From Glandiceps talaboti (Eukaryota > Hemichordata > Enteropneusta > Spengelidae): a stretch of 64,000 bases of DNA. Shown piece by piece: positions 1 through 10,009 of this stretch. The DNA is taken from contig NC_135559.1 in NCBI RefSeq assembly GCF_964340395.1, positions 14,798,563 through 14,862,562 on the forward strand. The letters run 5' to 3'. The notes below the pieces were generated by a model. The model worked only from the letters and a program-made list of their open reading frames with translations, was not told the DNA's origin and ran no database searches. Position 1 is the stretch's first letter; the number at the start of each line of letters is the position of its first letter. A program made the translations under genes and the position numbers.

Positions 1-167
1 AAAGTTTAGTACTAAGTCAACTTGAACGATTGGTGTGACGAGAACAGCGCCCTCTGACTAATATAGAAACGATACGCCGTGTGCTGTATGCTTTTGGACA
101 ATGTTGATATATATGATTATACATCAAAAGAAAGTACGGGGCAGACAGAAGGAGAGAAGAACAGACA

Positions 168-297
168 GAGAAAGAGACAGAGACAGAGACAGAGACAGAG
201 ACAGAGACAGAGACAGAGACAGAGACATAAATAGAAAGACAGACAGACAGACAGACAGACGGACGGACGGACGGACGGACGGACGGACGGACGGACG

Positions 298-380
<83 letters not shown>
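168..380. repeat. Compound microsatellite (GACAGA/GACA/GGAC)
   Basis: A hexamer run of GACAGA type passes into GACA, then GGAC, then GACA again. Open frames across it on both strands are artefacts of repeats that lack stop codons. Confidence 0.97.
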
Positions 381-383
<3 letters not shown>

Positions 384-414
384 GACTCTTTTCATGGTAA
401 TTTCGAATGTTTTA

Positions 415-803
415 AAGGGGAACGCCACTCCGAGAAATAAACTTATTTTCATAAACGTTGGGTTCTGGAGAGTAATTTTATGACTTCACATCATATACTT
501 TACGTTCGGTTGCCAAGAAACACCAAATTGAAACTCTTTTTCTCTCATCTATCGTTCTGTCACTGATACACCTTTGCGTTATGGATCTTGACATATTCAT
601 AAGATGAACACTGAATATTCATGACTCCAAAGGTCTTACTTCCTTCAGATCAATACTCATGAATATTCAGTGTGCATCTAATGAATAATCATGTCAGCTA
701 AGAGCCAGCATGCTCTCCCTTGGTGTATCAGTGAAAAACAACACTCTGAGGTGAAAAAAAAAGTTTCGGAATAAGTTATTTCCTACGGAGTGCCGTTCCC
801 CTT
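415..803. mobile_element. MITE family A, copy 1 (TA target duplication)
   Basis: The ends are inverted: AAGGGGAACGCCACTCCG at the left and its near reverse complement at 786-803. TA dinucleotides at 413-414 and 804-805 are the likely target duplication, as in Tc1/mariner-type MITEs. Two ATGAATATTCA-type motifs lie near the middle. It encodes nothing. A second copy in inverted orientation lies at 55894-56195. Confidence 0.75.
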
Positions 804-936
804 TATGACAATGTGCTGTATCATCAATATAGTGAACATGCCATCCACATGAAGTAAATTAATCTAACCTCTTTTATAGGAACAGAAAATGTGAGATAAT
901 TTACAATTTGGATTTTGTTTTCATTTTCATTTTCAG

Positions 937-1103
937 GTCATTTCGTCACTATGATGTGGGATAGTTACCGTAAAGTAGGGTGTGGCTATGCCAGGGGACC
1001 TGACGGTGAATACCAAGTAGCTTGCCAGTACAGTGGCGGTACTCGTAGTACAAGTCTACGAGATAGTGTCAAACGACCGCTATATGACGAAAATGCTCCG
1101 TAA
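937..1103 (+). CDS. Last exon of a CAP-superfamily (SCP/PR-1-like) protein
   Basis: After a pyrimidine-rich acceptor ending TTTTCAG, the exon completes a split Gly codon (phase 1) and reads about 55 residues to a TAA. The stretch GHFVTMMWDSYRKVGCGYA matches the CAP signature, in which GHFTQ-V/M-W is followed by a conserved GCG-A segment. The later VACQYSGG corresponds to the CAP strand that carries a conserved Cys/Tyr. CAP proteins of the GAPR-1/GLIPR2 and CRISP groups are secreted or membrane-associated and include no conventional enzyme. Upstream exons are not visible between 1 and 936, which is filled by a microsatellite and a MITE, so they probably lie left of the window. The short tail of about 20 residues after the CAP core agrees with a small GAPR-1-like protein rather than a CRISP with a Cys-rich tail. 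Confidence 0.72.
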
Positions 1104-2870
1104 ATTTATATACCGTAATGACAAGTCTTCCGCGTAACTCGACAAAGTTCCGTTATATATATGTACAGACAGCACGCCTTCTCTGACTTTGAAAATAGTA
1201 CTAGTATGTTCTTGTATGTTATGTGACAATTTTGTATTATATACCATGTACCACCCACCCCACCCCACTTTTTTTAATGTTCGGGGTTTTTTCTCCAGCT
1301 TTCTTATCACTAGCTCTAGAAATATGCGTTCCGTTCACTCCGACACGTCTTCATTCCAACTCACTGGACCACTATATAGATTCCAACGAAGATGTGTTGG
1401 AGTGGACAGACCACGTATTTCTAGACCTAATTAACACGTGCACCTAACATTATCGGAGGAGGGACACTTTGCGGAAGTAAACAAGCGAACGTATGTCATT
1501 TGACATATTAATATGTGATAACATTCTCTACACAAATAGTCCACTAAGTTCCAGCGCAAGCTGCTTTTTTGAACGAAAATGACAAAAGATTGTTTAATTT
1601 CGCCACTAGGAGCGCTGTTTGCCACCACCTTTTGTTGACCCACTATGACTTACATACACGAAAGAGTCTATGGTTATGGGGGCCTTCATACAAAAAGGAA
1701 ATGGAAGGGGCATATTTTAAAAATCAGTTGTTGGGGAGTATAATAGAGGGACATATTCTAGAAAATGGGATTAGATGAAGGTCAAATTGACTTAACTCAG
1801 AAACCTCTGTATTATTTAGTGCTCAGATTTTGGGACAAACAGAAACCGGCAATTAATCATCACCTCGTTGTATCATTTAAGAGCTTTGTCCCTTTGTATT
1901 CTGTAGAAGTGTAAATCAGGGATGTTTTTCAAAAGGTTTTTGGAAAGGCCTATTCTGTTCACTGATAGAATGCTACATGTTATAACAATCAATAAAACTG
2001 TATTACATCATAACTTCCACAGACACAGTTGTATAAACAAACTGAAGAAAACGCGTCACCTGAATCTACACCAGAGACACCCCCTGTTGTATTTGTATCA
2101 GTTGCATTGTTTTCTACCTAATTATGTCTTTGCATGAAGTCTTTCCTTGGCTCACTTCATTCAAGCAAACGCACTTGTATTTTTTCATGAGCTGTATGTC
2201 AACTATCACGGGAATGGAAGGGGCATTTTTTACAAATCGGTTGTTGGAGATCAGTGTTATATCTTAGAAAATGGGATTAGGGGATATCACATTTTAATTT
2301 ATCTCATTGTATTGAGACAGATTTTGGCATCACACTGTTGAAACCAATTCCACTTCTCACTGTTATCGATATGTCACACTGGTTAAAGGCTAGGTACCTT
2401 AATCTCTCAGAACATATCAATCAAATCTCTGCTGACAACCATGCAGTGAGTCATTGTCAGTTGTGATGTAATGAAGAGAGGTGTGTATGGGTCTCACAGG
2501 AGTAAGTGGAACAGCTGGGTAAGGTATTGGAGATGATGTCGTGGAGTGGAGATGTTGACCACAGTCCCAACAATGTTGAGTGTGTGCATACCATAACAAC
2601 ATCAGGAATATACAGTTTTTAAATAACTTAGCCCTATGGGCTTACACATGGTATATAACTATATCAAACACTGAATGTCATACTTTACTACTGAATGCAA
2701 TGTACACACAAAATGGTGGAACTGAGGAAAAGAAAGTCAGTTCACTTTTTATTGTATAAACATCCTTTCAACTGAAATTTGCTATTGTATTTGTATGTCT
2801 TTCTGACTTTATATCACAATAAATACTTAATTTTTACCTTCCAATGAAATATTTTCAATTGTATCTGATG
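1104..2870. other. Intergenic, repeat-derived
   Basis: No supportable gene. Two related stretches (about 1690-1775 and 2210-2285) share GGAAGGGGCAT and AGAAAATGGGATTAG, so this is duplicated or interspersed repeat sequence. About 2115-2195 resembles one end of MITE family G (48504-48672). A 61-codon minus frame at 2417-2602 has no recognised domain. Confidence 0.5.
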
Positions 2871-2871
2871 T

Positions 2872-2972
2872 GTATGCATGTATGTATGTATGTATGTATG
2901 TATGTATGTATGTATGTATGTATGTATGTGTGCGTATGTATGGATGTATGTATGTATGTATGTATGTATGTA

Positions 2973-3007
<35 letters not shown>

Positions 3008-3047
3008 ATGTATGTATGTATGTTGTATGTATGTATGTATGTATGTA

Positions 3048-3080
<33 letters not shown>

Positions 3081-3110
3081 ATGTATGTATGTATGTATGT
3101 ATGTATGTGA
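2872..3110. repeat. (TATG)n / (GT)n microsatellite
   Basis: Long TATG tracts with GT-rich interruptions. All frames through it are open by composition only. Confidence 0.97.
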
Positions 3111-3874
3111 ATGTTTTGAAAGTATTATTACTCGTCATTGTGTTAATATTGATCTCATGTTGGGTATGGAGGAGTGGGGAGGTAGAATCTAAGCACACAG
3201 ACACAAATCTTCTTAGAAAAGATGCAAAATGACAGTAGCTTCGCTAATTTTGAAAATAAATAAATAAAGTTTTTACGTTTTCACAGACACCACCACCACC
3301 ACATTTCTATCCGATTCATTTTAGCATGGACATACTAGTAGTTATACAATGGAATATGAACTACCAACAAGTAAACTAAAACAATTATTGCAATATATTG
3401 GTAAAAGAACATTAAGGTAATTACACTCAAAGTTGGTGGCATCTCTGAAAATGGCTGCACATGTAGTTTTTACACTATCGTGATAACAGGGTTATTATAT
3501 GCACATAACCAAAACATAGCTATCATCAGCTTGTGTAATCTACCACATTGAACAATGATCATTTTACTTTACACCTATCTTAGTTTGCCGATAGCATGTT
3601 TTCCTTAGTTGTAACATAACCACAGGTCCCCCTAGTATGGCCATAGTTACATTACCTTCAAACTTTATAAACTAGAAAAACCAAAAAAAAACTATCCTTT
3701 GGCAAGTATAAGTCTCCCTAGCATGGCCATAGTTTGCCATACCTTTACCACAACTGAAACCTTATTGCGGTTGTGATCAAAATGAATGATACATGACCGA
3801 AATGGATTCAACGAACTCAAAGGGTAATATTTATTTTACTGAATATGCAATGTGCATTTCTAATACATTTGACA

Positions 3875-4584
3875 TCAATCTTTGACATTGTTTTCCTGAA
3901 TATATCGGATTGTGTTATCTTGACATACATAGTACGCCACGGACAACTCGGAATCGGAATCAGGTTCTTGTTTGATTGACTTAACTCTAGAATCAGGTTC
4001 CTGTTTATTGGACCTTTCTTCAGAATCAGAATCAGGTTCCTGTTTGATTGACTTAATCTCGGAATTTGTACCAGGTTCTTGTTTGATTGATCTTTTTTCA
4101 GAAATTATGTGTGGTTCTCCGTTTAAGGACCTATTTTCTAAAGCTGTGCCAGGTTCCTCTTCTATCGACCCATTTTCAGTATTTCTGCACTGTTCTTGAT
4201 TGATATACCAGGTTTCAGAATTGTCCTGTTGTGACGATGTTATGCCATTCTGAGAGACTTTTACACTGTCTTGTAACACTGTTCCATTGTTATGTTCAAT
4301 TCCTACATTGTCATGTGACACAGGCATACAGTCATTTTGTGACACTGGAGCAATGTGATGTGAAAGTGCTGCACTGTCATGCTGTGACACTAGTACACAA
4401 TTAGATGACACTGGTATGTAGTCAGATGACACTGGCACATAGTCAGCTGACACTGGTACATAGTCAGCTGACACTGGTAGTGGTACATAGTCAGGTGACA
4501 TTGGCACAGAGTCAGGTGACACTGGTATCTCATCAACCATTCTATTCTCCATCTGTTTAAGGAAATTACACATCACCATTTTGT
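3875..4584 (-). CDS. Terminal exon of a protein with repeated SUMO-consensus motifs
   Basis: The exon starts after an acceptor ending TTTCTTGCAG and runs to TAA. Its first two bases complete the G left by the exon at 6671-6772. The first half holds a 7-residue tandem repeat (variants of VPVSADY), mirrored in the DNA as a 21-bp repeat around 4390-4530. The second half has three IKQEP and one NKQEP, mostly followed by PDSDSE or a similar acidic Ser-rich tail. IKQE fits the SUMO acceptor consensus (hydrophobic-K-x-E), and the acidic tail resembles a negatively-charged-residue-dependent SUMO motif with CK2-like sites. No catalytic domain is visible. A nuclear scaffold or transcription-regulatory role is an inference from these motifs. 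The family is not recognised. Confidence 0.7.
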
Positions 4585-5030
4585 CTGCAAGAAACAACAG
4601 ATAACATCGATGATGAAAACAAAATCCAGTACCCATTGCTTTTAACTGTGTATTTTGGACATTTATTCCATTTGTGGCTAAGTCGTTATCAACTAGGTAA
4701 ACCTGATTCTGCCTGAGGTTATCACGAGAAAGACACACCCAAGTTTCAGTAGGGCAGCACACTAAAAGCTAGTTCCATAAACTTGTAGTGTACTGTTTTG
4801 GAGCTACCAATGTTTATACTGTTTGATCACAGGGTGATCAGATTTCCACAACAGGAACCACTATCACCCACTAGTGAAATCTACCACATTGAACAATAGT
4901 TTTAGTTTGTGTCTATCTTGGTAAACCAAACCCTCGATTACCAGAGTTGTATTTTATATTAGGCAGCCAACTAAGGAAGACCAATATAATGTACATGCTC
5001 AGAAACCTCTGTATTCAGTGCTCAGATTTC

Positions 5031-5423
<393 letters not shown>

Positions 5424-5586
5424 TAATTTATCATACTTATACATTAGCTTCGTACTTATCAGGTACCTACATGTAGGTACCCAGTAATCCTTATAATTAT
5501 CATTCCATGATTGTGTTTATTCACACAGTAATCTAGACTTTCTTATTTGACTGTAGCTACATGTATTCTAATGTCAACAACTGCTG

Positions 5587-5925
5587 ACATCAGACTCTGG
5601 ATGAACAGAACCATTTACAAACAGGGACAGTAAACAAATGACTTGGATTAATAACACTCAGTTCAGCATGATGGAACAGCAGAGCCTTGTACTACACAAA
5701 ATGGTTTGATAAGAACAGTTTTATGGCCTCTTATGTGTATATGAAATGCCTGGGGAACTGGAATTTTTTGTAAAGTGGCCATACAGCTGTTCTTAGCAAA
5801 TGATGGACTGTAATACAAGTCTCTGTACTTCCAACATGCTGTGTCATGTGTTATTAATCCAATTCAGTTGTTTACTTTCCCTGTTTGTGACAGGTTCCAT
5901 TTGTCCATGGTCTGATGTCTGATGT
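5587..5925. mobile_element. Foldback (hairpin) element in an intron
   Basis: The two halves are imperfect reverse complements. ACATCAGAC begins the left arm and its complement ends the right. Inner landmarks such as AAACAGGGACAGTAAACAA and TTGGATTAATAACAC recur inverted. Arms are about 150 bp with a short loop. No coding capacity. It would form a long hairpin in the pre-mRNA of the SUMO-motif gene. Confidence 0.7.
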
Positions 5926-6670
5926 TGTAATACAATCTGCAACAAAACATCAATGTGTTTGCTTGCTTGTCGTAAGCAGGAATGAGACAAGTTTCATGCA
6001 AAGACATACAATGTAATTAGTGTTGGTAACTTATCAAAGCATAATACCACAGGAGTTGCCAGATTCCATAACTGTTTACCTACAGAAAGTTATAACAATG
6101 GAATACAACTGTTAATGTTACATTACAACAAATGTTTGACCAACTGATTCTCTTGGCCTGTCTCAAGCTGTTCTATAACTACCTACTAGCAGTATGTTTC
6201 TCTATTGATCACAGTGTAATCTTTCACTCCCTGAGGTTTAATTAGTGTACATTTCACCAGTGAAGTTTTAAAATAGAGTCATCAGGATAATTTCCATAGT
6301 TGTAGCTGACCACTAATCTTGATGACTCAGGGTGACAACCAAGAACCAGGATCAAGGAATATTGAAAATCTCAAGATTCTGAGGAACAAAACTGTATCAG
6401 CTTTAGCTGAACATTCACAATGACCAGGACTCTGTTTCTATTATTGATATATCATGGGAGGTTGTCAACATTACATACAACAATCCCAATATCAACAGAG
6501 ACAAAGGGTACTGAACTACCTGACATCTATCATACCGGCACCTAGTGGTCATTCTTGTCAACCATTAACAAGAATAGATCAAACGCTCAATACTTTGTAC
6601 TACATTAAACTGTTTCTTATAACCTGTATAATTCATATGATTAACATTGTTATTAACTAGGTAAACCTAC

Positions 6671-6772
6671 CTTTGTCGGTGGCTAGGTTGTTCTTCATTC
6701 TGTATATCAATTGTCGACTGTGTCTTTCAAAACTTTCTACAAGTTTCTCAGTCACATCCCAGGAACTCAATT
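6671..6772 (-). CDS. Internal exon of the SUMO-motif gene
   Basis: A 102-nt exon bounded by TTCTTTTCAG and a GTAGGT donor. It reads a charged helical segment containing SSWDVTEKLVESFERHSRQ and ending NNLATDK. Start phase 1 and end phase 1 match the flanking exons exactly (Q + split codon E from 8018; D shared with 4584), which is the main support for joining the three exons. The amphipathic pattern could be a short coiled coil. No family is recognised. Confidence 0.65.
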
Positions 6773-7436
6773 CTGAAAAGAAGATGTATTAAATATGTTT
6801 AGGAACACAACACACTGACACAATTAGCAATTATTGAAATCAACTAGGACTGGAATATGATAAATGTTTGTTTAAATACCATATCCTCGGTCCAATAAAG
6901 TTGAAATAGCTATTTTATAAATAACCCTTCGGTTCTCAAACTACCAAAAGTGTTAGACTAAAGTCATATGGGTATTTTGACTATCGCCTCTCCCCCTATT
7001 CATAGCATTTCCGTAACATTTTTTTTTCACTTTTAATGAATTTCAGCCTGAAAGCCAGTGCAAAATCTTATAGGGTTTTTAAATTTACCCACTGAGATGC
7101 TCATGAAATATCAATTGCATCATGACATACTTAGAACCATCTCAGTAGACGGGATCAGCCAAAGACAGCGGGACATATTTTATGATGAACATAGACATAT
7201 CTAAGTGAGGTTGAATATGACAGCAGGAAATTATAATCTAATTTTAGACTACATGACTGTTAGGGAAATGCTAGGGTGTAGAGGAGAGATGAAAAATTTG
7301 GATAGATATAATTATGAATTTAAAAAACAAGTGATTATAATGTGCCATGCACGAGCCTGGTTCAACAAATAATATCATGACATATATACTTTGGTCATTC
7401 TACATCACAATAACGCAGGTCTATGTCACAACAATG

Positions 7437-7700
7437 TGTGTCTGTGTCTTCGGTTCTGCTGTGTTCGAAATATGAGTTAATACGCTCAAAATTGCCATTA
7501 CTTTCCCTGATTTTTCTTTGATATTACTGGTGATGGTATAATTATATTATACCCCACTATTTTTCTTCATTCAGCTGGTAAATACTCATGACTTAAGGGT
7601 TGCCACTACTTGTCTGGTGACTTCAAGTAACAAGGGCCCCTTAGGTCACTCGTATTTCCCTTGGCGGAACGAAGAAAAACATTGGGGCATAATATCTAAT
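7437..7700. mobile_element. Interspersed repeat family B, copy 1
   Basis: About 7537-7700 has inverted ends (TACCCCACTATTTTTCTTC against GAAGAAAAACATTGGGG), and the left flank is also shared. The whole block matches 33079-33330 in reverse orientation. Confidence 0.55.
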
Positions 7701-8017
7701 TTGTCAATGGGAAGGGGCCCATTGCTGCTCTATTTGTATGTGATATGTCTTCTTTCATTTCTTTATTTCAGCTCAACCACTGTTCGTTTTTGTTCATGCT
7801 ACTGTTGTGTTGGCTCTTTTCAAAATTCCCAAGTGTCTAGGTTTCTTACTTTGCATTAACTGCAGATCAGACAGTGAAATATTTTGTTGCATACGGTACA
7901 ACCAATTCTAAAATGGAAACTAAATGAAAGAAATCCTGACTGACAAGTTAAAGTATATATGCAGTTCATAAGTCCACATATTATATCCACACCAAATTTC
8001 TTTAAAATCATACATAC

Positions 8018-8381
8018 CTTGACTATGGCTGCCAACAGCTGAGAAAACACTTGTATGACCTTGACCTTGGCCAAGAGCAATTGATGAAACACCAGTTTGA
8101 ACTTGACCCTTCCGGAGAGTTGCAGCTGGCACTGTAGATTGACCATGACCTTGGCAGCCAGGAGCAGATGACGCACTAGATTGAATATGACCTTGCCTGA
8201 AAGCACCAGTCTGACCTTGAATTTGACTGTATAGCTGTGATGAAATTATGGTATGGTCTAATGTTGTTGGGTAATCCAGCGTGTGTATGTTAGATGAATG
8301 GTATGAGTCATCTCTTACACTAGATAATCTCACCTTCTTTGATTTAGGCTCATTACCATTGTCTGCTAAACAACCAGGGAC
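8018..8381 (-). CDS. Upstream exon of the SUMO-motif gene
   Basis: A 364-nt exon, acceptor TTTACATTTAG and donor GTATGT, open throughout in one frame and ending in phase 1, which fits the next exon. Near its start NEPKSKKVRLS is a basic cluster that could be a nuclear localisation signal. The rest is a low-complexity Gln/Gly/Ser region with loose repeats of the type QGxxQTGxxS (for example KGQVQTGVSS and QGQGHTSVFS). The three exons sum to 1176 nt (392 codons with the stop). The 5' end of the gene was not found: from 8382 to 16 kb there are only repeats and recombinase relics. Confidence 0.6.
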
Positions 8382-8616
8382 CTAAATGTAAATAAAAATG
8401 AGATAAACATTGCAATATGTCAGTGAATAAAAATTTCATCTCATAAAATGGCAAACTTTCCTGATATCAAAACCTATACCAGATTGAAACTGAATTCTTT
8501 CTGTAAGGGCAAAGTCTGTAGATATTCGTTCCTACACACAATAATTATTGGCATGCAATAAGACATATGTGATTAGAAGTTTGTACCAAATTAAACTGAA
8601 TTTGAAGCTTCTATTG

Positions 8617-8810
8617 AACACATATTGCCTGGCCATGAGGGCTATAGCACTGGTTTATTACACCCGAGGGACTGTGAGTTACGAGAATCACATTCCCTCG
8701 GCCTTTGGCCTTCGGCCGAGGGAATTAGCATGTGATTCTGGTAACTCACAGTCACAAGGGGGTAATGAACGGGTGCTATAGCCCAAATATAGGCCAGGCA
8801 ATATGTGTTT
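8617..8810. mobile_element. Palindromic foldback element
   Basis: AACACATATTGCCTGGCC at the left is mirrored by GGCCAGGCAATATGTGTTT at the right, and the inner arms (GGGCTATAGCAC, ACTGTGAGTTAC, CCCTCGGCC) also pair. The centre at about 8697-8722 is itself a GC-rich palindrome. Almost the whole element can fold into one hairpin. Confidence 0.75.
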
Positions 8811-9060
8811 TATAATATACCTCATGCTTAAATGTTTGCATTATTGAACAAGTTTACTAATTTTAATTCTTTCAACTCATTATGAAATACAATGAAAGTT
8901 ATTCAAAATGAACGGGTGATATAGACCGAACATAGGCCAAGCAATACGGGTTTTTTTATGATAAACTTCATGCTTACAGCTTATGCTGTTGCAGTATTGA
9001 ACAAGTTTAATAATATTATTAATTCTTTCAATTCATTATGAAATACAAGTAAAATTATTC
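8763..9060. repeat. Direct duplication of a ~147-bp segment
   Basis: About 8763-8907 and 8908-9060 are similar tandem copies. Both start AATGAACGGGTG-TATAG, pass through GAACAAGTTTA and end with a TTATGAAATACAA-type stretch. The first copy begins inside the right arm of the palindrome at 8617-8810, so the duplication involved that element's edge. Confidence 0.6.
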
Positions 9061-9098
9061 AAAATTTGCATTCCAAACTCAGTATTGGCTTCCATAGC

Positions 9099-10009
9099 CT
9101 AGTTGTTGTGGATGTTGACGACACAGTCATGAAAGTTATAGTTCACTATTTTCTTACTACCGCTCACTTCTTGTTGAGTTACGAAATTCACTGGCGGTGG
9201 AGGTGAATTAGTCAGTTCATTCAGAATTGACCTCCTGTGCACCGGCGACGCCATCATCGGGACTAGCGATAAATGCGGCTGTTCTAGTGCGCCTTGTACC
9301 TGTTATTTTGTTGACGAACTTACTTGAACAGTACTAGAAAGTGTGTGGCTCATTTCTCTCTTCTTGTCTTCGCCAACTCTACTATAACTTCTGATACTGC
9401 TCTCTGATTTGTGACCACTAACTCCCATGATGTGCCGTGCCTCGAAGCCTTTGTCGTCCAATGTTGTAACAGTGGTAGCGCGCAAACAGTGGTTGGTATA
9501 TGTACGAGAACATTTAGCCTTGACAGAGATTTTCTTCATTTTGTCGGCGAGCGTATTTTTACCAACTGCTACGTTGTCATACCAAACAGTGTCATCTTGA
9601 CTTTTCAGTGTTGGTTTTGGCCGCTGCCAGAAAGCTTCACAGTTTGGGTTCAGCTTCGTTAAATACAATTCAAAAGACCTAACTGGACATTTCGAGTTTT
9701 CTGGAGTCTCGTACATTCTCCCTCCTTGACTCATTTCCCCGTCGTCTGTACAGCCGCGGTGATTTTTCGTCAGTATTTCTTGACAGATCGACACATATTT
9801 GAGGCCCGTTGAATCATTCTGGACGACAAAGTATGACTTCGTCATGTTACGTAGGTATTCACGGCCACGATTGCAGAGATAGATCATAATGTCAACGAAA
9901 ACCTTGTTTTGTAGCCCTATTGGTGTTGACTTGTCAAGTGCAGACGACAACATGATTTTTGACATGTCGTCTTTGGTAATGGGTTCTTTATGTTTCGTTG
10001 CACCCTTTC
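9099..10009 (-). pseudogene. Crypton-type tyrosine recombinase relic 1, C-terminal part
   Basis: This is the catalytic half of a DUF3504/KIAA1958-like tyrosine recombinase. Read from 10009 it starts KGATKHKEPITKDDMSK, then the arm Arg region (GREYLRNM), then NHCLR (the HxxR box), SGHKS (second His) and SYSR (nucleophile Tyr), so the R-H-x-x-R-H-Y set is present. A TAA at 9303-9305 ends the main frame. The same frame continues beyond it for 67 codons to TAG at 9099-9101, with a tail containing NYNFHDCVVNIHNN that resembles the usual Cys/Asn-rich end of such proteins. Together with 14487-14901 it makes 442 codons without introns. The insertion at 10010-14483 and the internal stop argue that it is inactive. 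Confidence 0.72.

Noticed and set aside
2417-2602. 61-codon minus-strand ORF downstream of the SUMO-motif gene
   Set aside because: No splice or domain support. It may be untranslated sequence or chance.
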